64,000 nt of DNA, taken from Sinohyriopsis cumingii (taxonomy: Eukaryota; Mollusca; Bivalvia; Unionida; Unionidae). The stretch spans positions 43,087,117-43,151,116 of the forward strand of contig CM068839.1 in the NCBI GenBank assembly GCA_028554795.2. The letters are read 5' to 3'. Each line of letters starts with the position of its first letter. Positions within the stretch are counted from its first letter, which is position 1. The notes beneath the pieces were generated by a model, which saw only the letters and a program-made list of their open reading frames with translations, was not told the DNA's origin and made no database searches. The position numbers and the translations under genes were made by a program. Below, one piece after another: positions 31,505 through 43,372 of this stretch.

Positions 31505-32129
31505 TTTCAGATGCAAGGACATGCATACTGATGTACAGACATGCACACTGATGTATGGACATCCACACATGCAAGGACATGCACACAGTTGTATGAACAT
31601 GCACACAGATGCAAAGACATGCACACAGATGCAAAGAAATGTACAAAGATATATGGACATGCACACACATGTATGGACATGCACACATATGCATGGACAT
31701 GCACATAGATGCAAGGATATGCACACAGATGTATGAGCATGCATATAGATGCAAGGACATGCACATATGTATGGACATGCATACAGATGTATGGACATGC
31801 ACACAAATGTATGGACATGCATACAGATGCAAGGACATGCACATTATGTATGGACATGCATACAGATGTATAGACATGCACACAGATGTATGGACATGTA
31901 CACAGATGTATGGACATGCACAGAGATGTAAGACATGCACACATGTATGGACATGCACACATATGCAAGTACATGCACAAGATGTATGGACATGTACAGA
32001 TAATGAACATGCACACAGATGCATGGACACGCACATAGATGTATAAGCATGCATACAGATGTATGGACATGCATACAGATGTATAGACATGCACACAGAT
32101 GCAATGACATGCACACAATTGTATGGGAG
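31505..32129. repeat. About 20-bp minisatellite, roughly 30 units
   Basis: The unit is 'gcacacagatgtatggacat' with 18-24-bp variants. A further remnant (32674-32700) lies beyond the hAT-like insertion, so the array was once continuous. The Cys/His-rich reading frames across it on both strands are artefacts of the repeat. Confidence 0.93.
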
Positions 32130-32673
32130 ACCTGCCAACCCTAAAAAGACCATCTCAGTAAGGCAGTTTATTATTTCCTTAAGTTTGACCAGTTTTTCAT
32201 AAGGTGTAACAAAATACCACCTACTGCTATTTTAAAGTAGGAAAATATGTACTTAAAACATCTGGTATTCAAAACTTATACAGGGACAATAAACATTACA
32301 TTCAGCTGAAAAGTTTGTAAAGTACATGCATACCTTATTTATCTCTCTAGTACAGTTGCACAAACTACAGTTCTAAACCCTATGGAGCTCAATGGTTTGT
32401 TGATATCTCTCAACCTGACATAGTTCTTCCAATTTTTATTTGATTTCACATGATAATTTAAAGCTTCTGAGTTACCCTGGTGAAAACAGTCTGGTTCCCT
32501 GACCAACTCAACTAAATCTGATGTAAAACCTGAATCAAAATCAAACACAGGCCAATTTTCCAAAGTTTACCACAGTAAAAATATTTCCATAGTATTGCTT
32601 TTATTCCGTAAGTCTGTATTTTAAGGGTCATTTTCGTAAGACTTACAGCAAAACTGTAAGGACTTGGCAGGTC
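32130..32673. mobile_element. hAT-like MITE, copy 1, inserted in the minisatellite
   Basis: Ends AGACCTGCCAACCCT and (reverse complement) AGACCTGCCAAGTCCTTAC form the terminal inverted repeats. The flanks share GTATGG inside what would be an 8-bp duplication. Internal phrases 'tctcagtaaggcagtt' and 'aaggtgtaa' match the copy at 39744-40103. No coding capacity. Confidence 0.7.
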
Positions 32674-32723
32674 TGGTATGGACATGCACACAGATACAAA
32701 AATGATTGTTACGTCTAGCTTAC

Positions 32724-32816
32724 CCCTTATAGGTTTAGCACTCTTGATTTGGGGTCTAGGTCTTGGAGCTGGAGGTGGCCTCTGGTCACTTTTCCCATGG
32801 GAGTTGCCATTTGAAC
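32724..32816 (-). CDS. Host gene, exon 6: proline-rich
   Basis: 93 bp bounded by acceptor 'cttttttag' and donor 'AAGGG|gtaagc', phase 1 at both ends. It encodes NGNSHGKSDQRPPPAPRPRP and then QIKSAKPIR. The PPPAPRPRP stretch is a typical SH3-ligand type sequence. Symmetric phase means it could be skipped without a frame change. Confidence 0.75.
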
Positions 32817-33456
32817 CTAAAAAAGAGCACTAAATATTGGAGGCTGCTCATAACCTTATCAGACTATCTTGATCTGGTATGCAATCCATTCTTCCTCATT
32901 CATTTTTCATATATAGTAACTTAAATACATCACCTAATACATTTAAAAGCTGTTTGTTTTCACATTATGTAGTGTTTCATTGTCACCATTTCATCACTTT
33001 GCACCAGTATTTTAATAGTCAATATTTAACATTTAATTAAATATTTTATATTTCTTTCAACCCAGGTTGACATAAGTCAGTAGTTTGGCTGATTTAAAAA
33101 AAAAAAAAGTTTTAGCCAACTGCCATAGTTTGTCGATCTAACATGGATCGTTGACCCAATATCAAAACTTTCTGAAGATCCTCACAAAGAATCTACATTG
33201 CTATTTCTATCATTTCTGGACCTTTCCACACCCTCCTGTATGTTGTAAATTTCTGCACATACTATGGTTACATCATACAGTAAACAGTCATGGCCTTGTT
33301 CATATTTACTAAGCTTCCCTACCTGAAAGCAAGTCTGACCAAAATATTCTGAGATGGTATAAGCATTCTTTTAATTTGTAAAATGCTTCATGAAAGAAAT
33401 ATCAATATACAACAATACTGTCCTACAGTAACTTCAAAATGTACAAAACTTGACAG

Positions 33457-33705
33457 GGGCCCCAAGTGGCAGAGCAGTCTAAAGTGTTCACCATTACAGA
33501 TCACTGCCATCTCACCTCTCTGCGTGGGTTCGAGTCTTGGGCTCAGCCAATGTGGGTATGTGAGAAAACTTGCCAATAGCTTCCTGTGAGTCAATGGTTC
33601 TTCCAGTGTTTGACCAGGTTCTTCCTTGACCAGTTATAGTGGCTGTCTTATATAGCACATCTTGTGCTGAAAATGGTGTTAAACCCCATAACAACAACAA
33701 CAACA
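33457..33705 (+). mobile_element. tRNA-derived SINE, family 1, best copy
   Basis: It begins 'ggccccaagtggcagagcag' (A-box-like TGGCAGAGCAG), has a B-box 'GGTTCGAGTC' at about 33525, a tRNA-unrelated body and the tail 'aaaatggtgttaaaccccat' with (AAC)n. The spacing fits an RNA polymerase III promoter from a Leu/Ser-type tRNA. Other copies: 1815-1984, 6899-7113, 45991-46219, 51803-52056. Confidence 0.85.
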
Positions 33706-34117
33706 CCTGGGCATGCATGGTGCCTCATTACCACCAATCTTTATCAACAAGTCACAAAATGTGCTTTATTTGGTGTGATCATATTGGGAAAGAAAAAGTA
33801 CCTCCAGAGTGGCGAGTTCATACTGAGAATGGATGACTGTACATTATCTTACATGTGATGAGAACTGTACATGACATCGTCAGTTTCTGCATATGAATGA
33901 ATTTTAACCAATGAAATGTACCCCAATATCAATATTTTAAGTACAAACCATATGAAAATATTACCTTAAGTGCCACATGAGCATACTCTATTAAACAGTG
34001 TTAATATTTTGTGAAGGACATTCATTTCTTTACCAGTATTAAGAATAAAATTTCTGCACAAGTCCAAGAAAGTTTTGCATACTGCAGGAAAAATCTATTA
34101 TCTGAAACAGAATATAC

Positions 34118-34526
34118 CATCATTGTCCTTCTGACTGAGAGGTGGAATACTGTCTATCCTGGAGCTGGGTGCATCTTTAACCTTTTCTAAATCATCATCT
34201 GTGGCAATTTTCTTCTTTTCTTCTTTATCTGGACAAGACTCTGTCTTGGGAATTTCTGCAGACTTTGTCATAATGTCCTGGTCTGAATCTAAAGGCTTCC
34301 TTGAGGTTGGTGCAGGTTTATCAGAGACTCTGATTTTATTCAAAGGTGACTTTGGTCCGCCATCCCCAACTGACTTCTTATTTCCATTCTCTTGGGTCAA
34401 CTTTTCTTCAGATTGTGGTGAAACAGTAGCTCTCTCATTTACTGGTTTGAGATTCCTGGGTAATAATGGGACTTCCTTTTCACTCACTGGACTTTTCACA
34501 GGGAGAGAAACATTTGTATTAGGCAT
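34118..34526 (-). CDS. Host gene, exon 5
   Basis: The acceptor 'gttcttttgcag' precedes 34526 (phase 0) and the donor 'GATG|gtatat' ends at 34118 (phase 1). It encodes 136 codons from MPNTNVSLPVKSPVSE to SIPPLSQKDND, rich in Ser, Pro, Lys and Glu, with many Ser-Pro sites. It is predicted disordered; no domain recognised. Confidence 0.8.
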
Positions 34527-34551
34527 CTGCAAAAGAACAATGTATATACCA

Positions 34552-37383
34552 TATATACTTGTGTATAAGCTGAATAATTTAGGAAAAAATAAAGGCCTGG
34601 AAGAAGGGGGGGGGGTCAGCTTATCTGCGGGCCAATGTCTAAATTTGACAGTTTATAGGTCTTTTTGTTGACTACTTTAATGGTTGTAAATCTTGGGACA
34701 TGAAACAATAATTTTTTCAGTGTCCTAAGACATAGGCATGTAAAAAAAGTAACTTTCAGTGACCCGGCAATTATTAAACTGTTATAAAGTACTATGATTG
34801 ATTTTGTTATTATTTTGCATGTGCATATTTTCTGATTTCTCCAACACGAACTTAAATAAAGGTAAATACAGACTTCATAATTCGCAGGCTGGTTGAGTTT
34901 ACCAGGGAGACCATGCTGAACTATAATGTACAGTACTTACACAGTGCATAGCGTCACTTAAATCCTTACCTATTCCAAACATAGATGCAGGTTTTGCTTT
35001 ATTCATTGTTTCGAGCAAATTGCATTCTTCCTTAATAGCTGTTTCATTTACATTGAATCACGTGCTCACGAGTTACTCATTTTCAATGATATAACGATCC
35101 TACAAATTGAGGTAATATTCTAAAAAAGTTACATACTTTTAATTATACAAGGCACATAACCATCATAATTTACATGTTCATGAAGAGTGGTAATAATAAA
35201 GGCTAAAATTCTCATATAGTTCAGCTAAGATCATCATCAATCAGTTTTAGTTTTGTGTTTTAGCTAAACAAACATCATGACTTTCCACACAATGGAAAGT
35301 TTGATGTTTCAGCGACTCCTATGTTGATAGTCAGCGAATTTGTCTTTCATTTTGTGACAGCAGTACAGGCCAGTTATTTATTAAAACCCTAAAACTGGCT
35401 TGTGTTGAGGGAATATTGACCGGTAACTATACCAGTACACTGATATGTAATTGCCTTTTATTCCATAATATCAGCATGGTTACTGTAGTTATGTAAAACG
35501 GGGTGTAAGGCATACCTATGAACTTTCAAAAGCCAAGTAGGGAGACTGAACAAGAAAAAAATAGAGATTGGGACCTAAAATCGGGAGGTTTCTCGTGGCA
35601 TTTTTTTAAAACCTTGTTTTCACTAAATATTGATCAATCTTCCTGGTCCAATATGCATCTAATTCGCAAAAAGACTCGTTTCTCCCTGTAACGTGCCCTA
35701 TTTTGACCCAGGACGTGCCCTATTTTCATATTCTGGTCAGCTGTGGTCAAACTGTACAATAGCTAAAGATTAGTCTTAAATAAACAAGCAAGAAAGCCAG
35801 CGTGACTTATTAAAAGTTAATCCTTATCCAAGCAACTATTTTGTGAAAACGAATTGCCCTCAGTCGTAATTCAAAGAAACCACGTTCTACACTATTTTGT
35901 GTTATGGAGGCACCAGCAATTGATTGGCAAATAATGGATTCCCAATTTTGTTGAACTAAACGTACCAAAATAGCCAGCCTCATGGCAACATGCATGTGGC
36001 AACTATTTTCCCCTCTTTGTATATCCTACCTTATTCCCTTACTGTCAACTCGTAAAGCATTTAGTACTGTTTATTATGAAACATGTATTCTGAATTAGTT
36101 TTTTGAGGTCACATTTGTTGCGTGGTATGTATTTTCATTCCTTCTTTTAATTTAACGATGGTAATCAACCTTGGTATATATAGTGTAAAAATGCCAGGTG
36201 TTCATGCGCGTAAGTTTCTTTTGTGGGAATGGCGGTATAGCATATGGAGTTACAGCATTCGTAGTGATCATACTTGGGAGAAGAAAAAAAAATTGTGGAC
36301 GATTTTTTGTTGTGGTTTATTTTTTAATTTTTGTATTATTGTAGAGGTAAAAAAAAATCGTTACTTTATGTGAATAATATTTAAACTTAACATTCTATTT
36401 AGTGAAGAAGCAAATTCTACATAGTAAAGTAATTATTTTGTCACAACAATGATTCACAGGTGATACAACAGAACATGTAGGACTTTTCTTGTTTAGAAGA
36501 AATTAAAATCGAAGACATAATGTAATAATCGGGAGTTCTCTGCAAAAATCGGAAGATATTATGAAATTGGGAGGTAGGCGTGGAGTGACCCCAAAAATCA
36601 GTATGTTTTTTCATCCCGGCGTGAAAGTTGACAGGTATGGTGTAAGGTTGCTTACATCAAAGCAAACTACAACTCAGCTTTCATGGTATTAGCATAACTG
36701 TCAAAGCATTATTTCCAAAACTTTATTATTGTATTTTGGAGATATCATTAAAGTTTAGCGCAATGGTGCGCATGATTTGACTACAAAGGATGTACTTAAT
36801 TCAGTGCGTGATCAAACCTACAATGTACATGCAGTGGCGCCATTATGTAAATACGTTCAGTAGCCTAACTGCGAGCGTTGAATCAAACCGTATTGTTGTT
36901 TGTTGTGTTGTCATACTGGGATTACATTTTAATGAATTAGGTATTTACAATTTCAAAGCAAAATAAAAGCATAATTGCAGGTGCACTGATATAAAATGTC
37001 CAATGCAATAATGCATAAACAAACAATAATTGCATCAAAAGGGAGAGGTAGTGTTACAGCAACTCGCGATTGCTAAATTATACACAAATCTAAATTAGGC
37101 AGAAACAATAAGAAAACAGAAAATTAAATAAATTGCTTTCAAATAAGTCTATACCATTTCTCTTTAATAATTATGCACTCCAACCTCGAGATAAACATAC
37201 ATATAATTTTTTTAAAGATAGTTTGCCTAAATAAATGCATTTAGAACTTACCTCATGCATCTTGAGATGTCTTGGAGTTGTCGGTCGGCTTATACGCGGG
37301 TCATGCACTTTTTAGTGTTTATACCTGTTCAGTTTGGGGGTTGGCTTATACGAGAACAGGCTTTTGCGCGAGTATATACGGAC
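34552..37383. mobile_element. Possible DNA element with 'tatatactcg..ataagcc' ends
   Basis: The left end CCATATATACTTGTGTATAAG and the right end (reverse complement) CCGTATATACTCGCGCAAAAG followed by 'gtataagccaaccccc' are similar. It may be one 2.8-kb non-autonomous element split by the hAT-like insertion at 35511, or two solitary ends. No clear target duplication or transposase is seen. Confidence 0.35.
35511..36639. mobile_element. hAT-like element with 8-bp target duplication
   Basis: The ends CATACCTATGAACTTTCA and (reverse complement) CATACCTGTCAACTTTCAC are inverted repeats, and GTGTAAGG flanks both sides (35503-35510 and 36640-36647), the 8-bp duplication expected of hAT transposons. 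No intact transposase is evident in its 1.13 kb. Confidence 0.75.
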
Positions 37384-37512
37384 TAAACTGTGAAGCAAAG
37401 TAATTTCAAACTTCATAACAATGTGAATAGTGGTGCCAGCAACAAAAGCAACAGAGGGAAGGAAGCCTCAAGGCCTTAAAACTAGTGTGAGTGTAGTCCA
37501 AAGTTGAATACG

Positions 37513-38402
37513 AATCTGTATAAACTTGATGGTCAGTTTAATGAATGTACACAAGTTCAATAATCTGTAAAAACTTAATGGTGAATTTAATGAACAGCCA
37601 CAAGTTCAATAATCTGTATAAACATGATGGTCAGTTTGATGAATGTACACAGGTTCAATAATCTGTAAAAACTTGATGGTCAGTTTAATGAATGGCCACA
37701 GGTTCAATAATCTGTATAAACTTGATGATCAGTTTGACGAATGTACACAAGTTCAATAACCTGTATAAACTTGATGGTCAGTTTGATGAATGTACACAAG
37801 TTCAATAATCTGTATAAACTTGATGGTCAGTTTAATGAATAGATGCAAGTTCAATAATTTGTATGAACTTGATGGTCAGTTTAATGAATGTACACAAGTT
37901 CAATAATTTGTATAAACCTGATGGTCAGTTTAATGAATGTACACAAGTTCAATAATTTGCATAAACTTGATGGTCAGTTTGATGAATGGTCACAAGTTCA
38001 ATAATCTGTATAAACTTGATGGTCAGTTTAATGAACGTATGCAAGTTCAATAATCTGTAAAAACTTGATGGTCAGTTTAATGAACGTACGCAAGTTCAAC
38101 AATCTGTAAAAACTTGATGGTCAGTTTAATGAACGTACGCAGGTTCAATTACCTGTATAAACTTGATGGTCAGTTTAATGAACATAACAAAGTCCAATAA
38201 TCTGTAAAAACTTGATGGTCAGTTTAATGAATGTATGCAAGTTCAATAACCTGTATAAACTTGATGGTCAGTTTAATGAACATACACAAGTCCAATAATC
38301 TGTAAAAACTTGATGGTCAGTTTAATGAATGTACACAAGTTCAATAATCGGCAAAAACTTGATGGTCAGTTTAATGAATGTATGCAAGTTCAATAATCTG
38401 TA
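37513..38402. repeat. 49-bp minisatellite, about 18 units
   Basis: The unit 'acttgatggtcagtttaatg' then 'aatgtacacaagttcaataa' and 'tctgtataa' is spaced 49 bp (for example 37524 and 37573). Units alternate between 'gtataa' and 'gtaaaa' forms, hinting at a 98-bp higher-order unit in places. The array ends about 60 bp from the donor site of exon 4. Confidence 0.95.
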
Positions 38403-38463
38403 TTTACAAGAAAATCTATTGGCTGACATGCAAAATATTGTCAAATTCACAACATAATATTAC

Positions 38464-38636
38464 CATGGACTTCCTCTTTTCCTGCTCAGCTTTCACTTGA
38501 GCCAAGATGTTGCCTCCAAAGCCCATGGCTGGAAGCACTGGACGTTTGGGAACAACAAGTGGAACTTTGGGGGCCACCTCCTCTGTCTTTTCTTTGGCTG
38601 GACCTTCTTGCTCTTTCTTGGTCTCATCCATTTTAT
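38464..38636 (-). CDS. Host gene, exon 4
   Basis: The acceptor 'ttttccctatag' precedes 38636 (phase 1) and the donor 'TCCATG|gtaata' ends at 38464 (phase 0). It encodes KMDETKKEQEGPAKEKTEE, 'PKVPLVVPKRPVLPAM' and then 'GFGGNILAQVKAEQEKRKSM', the most structured-looking, least repetitive part of the protein. That last segment looks like a short amphipathic helix and could be a binding motif. Confidence 0.82.
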
Positions 38637-39221
38637 CTATAGGGAAAATGACATCCTCAATAGTTTTCAATCAAACTGAACATACAATAATGCGTACTAG
38701 TTCTTATTATGAACAGTTGTATGTATTTATGTACATCATTAATTATCTTTAAAATTAACAGGGCAACAAGCTCTCCTCTACATTCATTAGCCCTGCATAA
38801 ATTGGCAGCATAATTACAGTCATGTAATAACACAAAAGACTGACTGCAAATTGGATCTTTCACAGCGAACGTGGCCCTCTAAGAATAACAGGATGATTCA
38901 AGAAAGACAGAGATGGCAATATCAACTTCAGTATCTTTGAAAGAAAGTCTTGCAAGCCGATTTTGCCCCTTATCTTGCTACAGTGCCACCGAACAATCAC
39001 ATATAGAAAATTAATATTCCTAACAGAATGCATTGAATCTAATTAAATCAACCAAATTGTTTTATGAATTAATCAGCCAGACAGCTAACTCTGAATGTAC
39101 TGAGGGGTGGTGATTTTAAGGAAAGCAAGTCTGTCAGCCCTGGTTATCCAAGACTTGAAGCAACTACACACTTATAATTCTTAACATGCATCCACATGGT
39201 GAACAGCTTAAAAGGATGGCT

Positions 39222-39442
39222 GAATATATACATGATTCCAAGTTGAGTTCAACTGCAAACTGCACAGACCCATAACTATTGCTACATAATGTGTAAGCAG
39301 ATCTAGGTCTATGGAGTTTTTTGGAAGTAACCTGTAGAACAAAAACAACACAGACCTCGATTTGCCAGCATGCTATGCAACAGCTGATCAGGGTTTATGC
39401 TGTCTGCAGTTAGACTCAACTTAAAACAGAGTATATATGGTA
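39222..39442. mobile_element. Palindromic MITE, family P, copy C
   Basis: Matches the family from 'atatatacatga..agttgagttc' through 'aactgcaaactgcacagacc' to 'cttaaaacagagtatatatggta'. Diverged in the middle. Confidence 0.8.
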
Positions 39443-39743
39443 TACAGTTTTTATCATAAAGAGTGTTTCATATATTTCTCTTGAGTGATGACCACCTGAC
39501 CAAATTAATTGATGCAACAAAATTTAAATGTCTGTTTAGTACATAATATTTCCATTTACATACAAGGAATCAATAGGTATTAGTCTTGCCAAATGTTAAT
39601 GCAAACTTCAACAAAAGTAGACCTACTGTACTGCTAGTCAATTTCCATATACTTTTTATACACCATCAATCCATAAAAAAAATTATTAATATTTTTGTCC
39701 TCCAATGTTTGAAATAGAAAATATCATATATATTACAATTTCA

Positions 39744-40103
39744 GACCTGCCAACCCTGACAAGTCTGTCTCAGTAAGGCAGTTGATTTGTTTCTGTAAGA
39801 TTGACCAGTTTTCAATAAGGTGTAATTCTATAATCAATAGTTTGATCATGCAGACGCTTTGCATAAACAAACAGGTGCAGTTTAAAGTGTCAATGGGGTG
39901 CTGCTGTTAAGTTAGATTGGTTCCCTGACTTATTTTACTAATCCTAATAAGAAACCCAGATCCATATCAAACATGGATGAACTGATTATCCAGATTTTTC
40001 AGCAACTATCATTTTTCCATAGTTTTTGCTTGTATGCCTTAAGTTCATATTTTAAGGGTAATTTACATATGAATTATGGCAAAATCGTAAGGGTTGGCAG
40101 GTC
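39744..40103. mobile_element. hAT-like MITE, copy 2
   Basis: The terminal inverted repeats AGACCTGCCAACCCTGAC and (reverse complement) GACCTGCCAACCCTTAC, with internal 'tctcagtaaggcagtt', match copy 1 at 32130-32673. It is about 185 bp shorter. Flanks share CAATTT. Confidence 0.7.
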
Positions 40104-40277
40104 AGCAATTTTGAAAATTTCAGGTACAAAAGAAATTGAATAAAACATTACACCAATAATTATTTGTACACCAGAAAAAACATTTTTTAAAAAGTGTACA
40201 AAAAACATTAAAAACAATATGCTATTATCAAAATACATAAAAATCTCCTCTAATAATGTTTATTCAACTGTGCGAAC

Positions 40278-40624
40278 CTCCATCTATCCTGGTTATTTCT
40301 CCGCGTTCTTTCTCCAGTACACTAGGATGTTTCTCCAATACCTGAGGAAGTTTAACCTCAACAGAAGATTCTGCTTTCTTTGTTTCCTCCAGGACCTCTT
40401 CTTTCTTCTCAAACTTCTTTTCTTCTTCCACTTCAGCCTCAAATTCTTTTGGTCTCCTCTCCACCGATTCCTCTTTCCTTGACTCCTGACTGGAATAAGC
40501 TACCTTTGGTTTGGCCAAAGCTGAAGGTGGGGTTGGTTTTGACCCACGTTTATTGTCTTGTTTGTCATCCTTCTTCTTTTCCTCATCAGTTTCTGAGGCT
40601 TTTCGAGATGACAGTTTGGAACGT
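40278..40624 (-). CDS. Host gene, exon 3: Lys/Glu-rich
   Basis: The acceptor 'gctttttctag' precedes 40624 (phase 2) and the donor 'GGAG|gttcgc' ends at 40278 (phase 1). It encodes RSKLSSRKASETDEEKKK, 'SKPTPPSALAKPKVA' and a long charged stretch (EEKKFEKKEEVLEETKK) that may form a single helix or coiled coil. Phase matches both neighbours. Confidence 0.8.
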
Positions 40625-41834
40625 CTAGAAAAAGCAAATACAGCATAAAGACTGACGCAAAGAAAACAATCTATAATACCTCATGAGGATGCTATCTCAC
40701 TGTCTAAACAACATTTAAAGGAGTCACGTTTATGACTGTAAATAATGTCTGCTTAAATAGTTAAAGAAATAAAACAAATAGACTAGAGCAAATGAGGCTC
40801 TTTTACAGAAACACAGTAATTGTTAGTAATCCATGATTATGTGAGCCAAATAATAATATATTGTTAAAAAAATGCAGAAATATATCGTGAAATATAATGC
40901 AGAAATATACTGTGATATACAAGAGAAGTCATGCAAAATCTGGTAAGTAGAACAGACCTGAAAAAAATGAGCCACCTGACTGACCTCACTGAGTTGTTGA
41001 GTAGTTGTACTTAAATTCTGGTACCACCTGTTGACTAAATACACACAAATTTACAATTTTTATTATGTCTTACGTATTTCCATTAAGAGTCAACAATTAC
41101 TTTAGGAAAATATTTCTTTTTCTTTATATCACAGATTTTAAGCTTTAACAAGGACAATTATTTATGGGTGCATTGCAAAGGACGTTGCTCGATACATTCC
41201 GTTTCAAAGGGTCTTCAATGAGGAATTTCTTTTGGAAAGGTCATTTCATTTCAATGGGTCTTCAACAGAGAATTTTTTTTGAAATCTTGATATACAAACT
41301 CCAAATGAGGGTCAAATTTGGTCTAGCAGCTTGGAAAGAAGTTAAAACAGCAATTGTTGATGGACAAACAATAGACAATCCACAACAAGATATAAGTTCA
41401 TAACATTCTTTGACAGTTTCATCATGCAGAAAATCTTGGAAACTTATTGCACAGATTAAAGCTGCAAAGAAAAAAGCAAGAAGCCGCATTACACTCAGGT
41501 GTTCTAGGTATCTACAATTTTAGGGACTAAAAAAGTGAAATGCAAAGTAAAACCTGTGTGCATTGGTTATAACTGCACCTGGAAAACAATAGCCTTCATA
41601 GAAAGGTAGTCTTTATATAATCGGCCAGTTACCCAGGCAACCAAAAAGATGAGTGCAAAGATAAGCCACTGAAATGTTCAAATCTGAAGCAGCATAAGGA
41701 ATTCAGAGTAAAGAAAATAAACTTTTATTTTTTTAAATTTTATGTGAAACAATAAAATAAATTTAATTCTCACCTTTTAAAACATAAAAGCTGCATTAAG
41801 GCAACTGTAGAGTAAGTCCTTTGCCCTGTATCAC
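40625..41834. other. Intron sequence with a decayed dispersed repeat
   Basis: Within the 11.6-kb intron between exons 2 and 3. Around 41190-41420 the phrases 'tttcaaagggtcttcaatga' and 'aagttaaaacagcaattgttgatgg' look like a degenerate dispersed repeat common in molluscs. No exon is supported. Confidence 0.4.
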
Positions 41835-41935
41835 AATATGGCAGCTGACCCAAGCTGATCCTATACCAGGATTTGAATCAGCAACGTTCTGATCACAAGT
41901 CCTGCATGCTAAACACTGAGCTACTGTAGCAGGCT
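41835..41935 (-). mobile_element. tRNA-derived SINE head, family 2
   Basis: On the minus strand 'GTAGCTCAGTGTTTAGCATG' resembles a tRNA A box and 'GATTCAAATCCTGG' a B box about 35 bp on. The tail is not defined. It is too diverged to be a working tRNA gene. Confidence 0.5.
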
Positions 41936-42658
41936 AAGCTGATCATTATATATAGAACTGTATATATTCTGGTCAAGTTATGGTTACCACCAACTACTGT
42001 GGACAAGTGGCGACTATATACATGGAATTTATATAGCAGAAAGTGTCAGGACTGATTGTGATCATTATGAACAGGTGACCTTTACAAGAAGGCGAATTCT
42101 AAGACAGATTTTATTAAATTGTAATTCTACATCTTTGGAATTAAGTTGAGCTGTTTTTTTTTACTACAAAGTTACATTAAATCTAACTTTATTTTGTGCT
42201 CAAGGTATTCAAGATAGTTCTGTCTGAACAGAGGGTACCGTATTTATTTTCTTTATTTTTACTTTACAGTAACTGCAAGATTTTCTGCTGAAACTGGCTT
42301 GTTTGTTTTACTGGATTAGAACGCAATGGACTGGAGCTTCTTTGATACAAAAATACCATTGAATTTATCAAGAACCCAGCTGCATGTCTTAAAAGAATAA
42401 ATGAAGTTACCATATCTTTTGCATGTTTTGGGGCAGCAAAATTTATTAGCTTTTTTCTCTGTTTGAAAACATGGTAAAATATTTAATTTGGTGTGCAAAG
42501 ACAAATGAAATACTGAAAATAATTTTCAGGACTTGCAATTTTGTGCACCAATATTTTCAGGCAATTGTAGTTGTACAAATAACAAAAATGACATTCCAAT
42601 ACTATCTGCAGAAGGTTGAGGAATGGCTTGCTCATGATTCGGAATATCCTGGTTATTT

Positions 42659-42830
42659 TATGTACTCGCTTATAAATCAAGTCAAACTGAAAAGAACAAC
42701 GATCCTGATCTTCCATAAGCATAATGCGCCTGCAGACCAGGGTATACCTTGTTTGTTCTACTGATGGAAGATCCAGGTCTGTACATTTTGCAGTTGGACT
42801 CATCTTATAAGCAAGTACCTATGGTACATG
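42659..42830. mobile_element. Palindromic MITE, family P, copy D (shortened)
   Basis: The ends 'tatgtactcgcttataaatc' and 'ataagcaagtacctatggta' and the inner 'ggaagatccaggtctgtac' match the family; about 40 bp of the middle is absent. Confidence 0.75.
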
Positions 42831-43155
42831 GATGGTTCAGAATTATCAAAGACTGGAAGGGCTATGTTTCACTGTTCATAAGCTCATTGACATTGATATA
42901 ATGGTAAACATTTATTTAAAACTATCTCCAAATGTCCCCTCCCACATCTACACCATCACTATGAATAATACTAAAACCTACACCCCGACACATAAAGAAC
43001 CAATTACTCATCCTGCTTCAAGACAAAATAAGTTCTATTCCAAAACTTATAAATTGATAGCAATATATGAAAATATTATGTTTGTGCAAGGTTATTTATT
43101 TAATATACATTCTTATCCAATGAAACTAATATTCCTATATACTTCACCAGAACCC

Positions 43156-43372
43156 GCTGTACTCACTTATAAGTCGAGTCTAACTGCAAACTGCACAGAT
43201 CCAGATCTGCCGTCACATAATGTGCTAGCAGATCTGAGTCTGTGCAATTTGTTAGGAGTAATCAGTAGAACAAAACAACATAGACTCTGATCTGCAGTTG
43301 CATTATGCAATGGAGAATCAGGATCTTAGTTGTTTGTAGTTTGACTTGACTTATAAGCAAGTAAATATGGTA
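43156..43372. mobile_element. Palindromic MITE, family P, copy E
   Basis: A near-full copy: 'gctgtactcacttataagtc', 'aactgcaaactgcacagatc', 'cagatctgagtctgtgcaat' and 'cttataagcaagtaaatatg'. Confidence 0.85.

Noticed and set aside
31491-32153. Long Cys/His-rich open frames on both strands (up to 220 codons)
   Set aside because: They are translations of the 20-bp minisatellite; several frames are open at once.
35810-35995. hAT dimerisation-like phrase 'NSVERGF' on the minus strand
   Set aside because: Seven residues of resemblance only, without the rest of the domain; not enough to call a transposase.
41835-41935. Possible tRNA gene on the minus strand
   Set aside because: tRNA-like boxes only; no consistent cloverleaf, so read as a SINE head.
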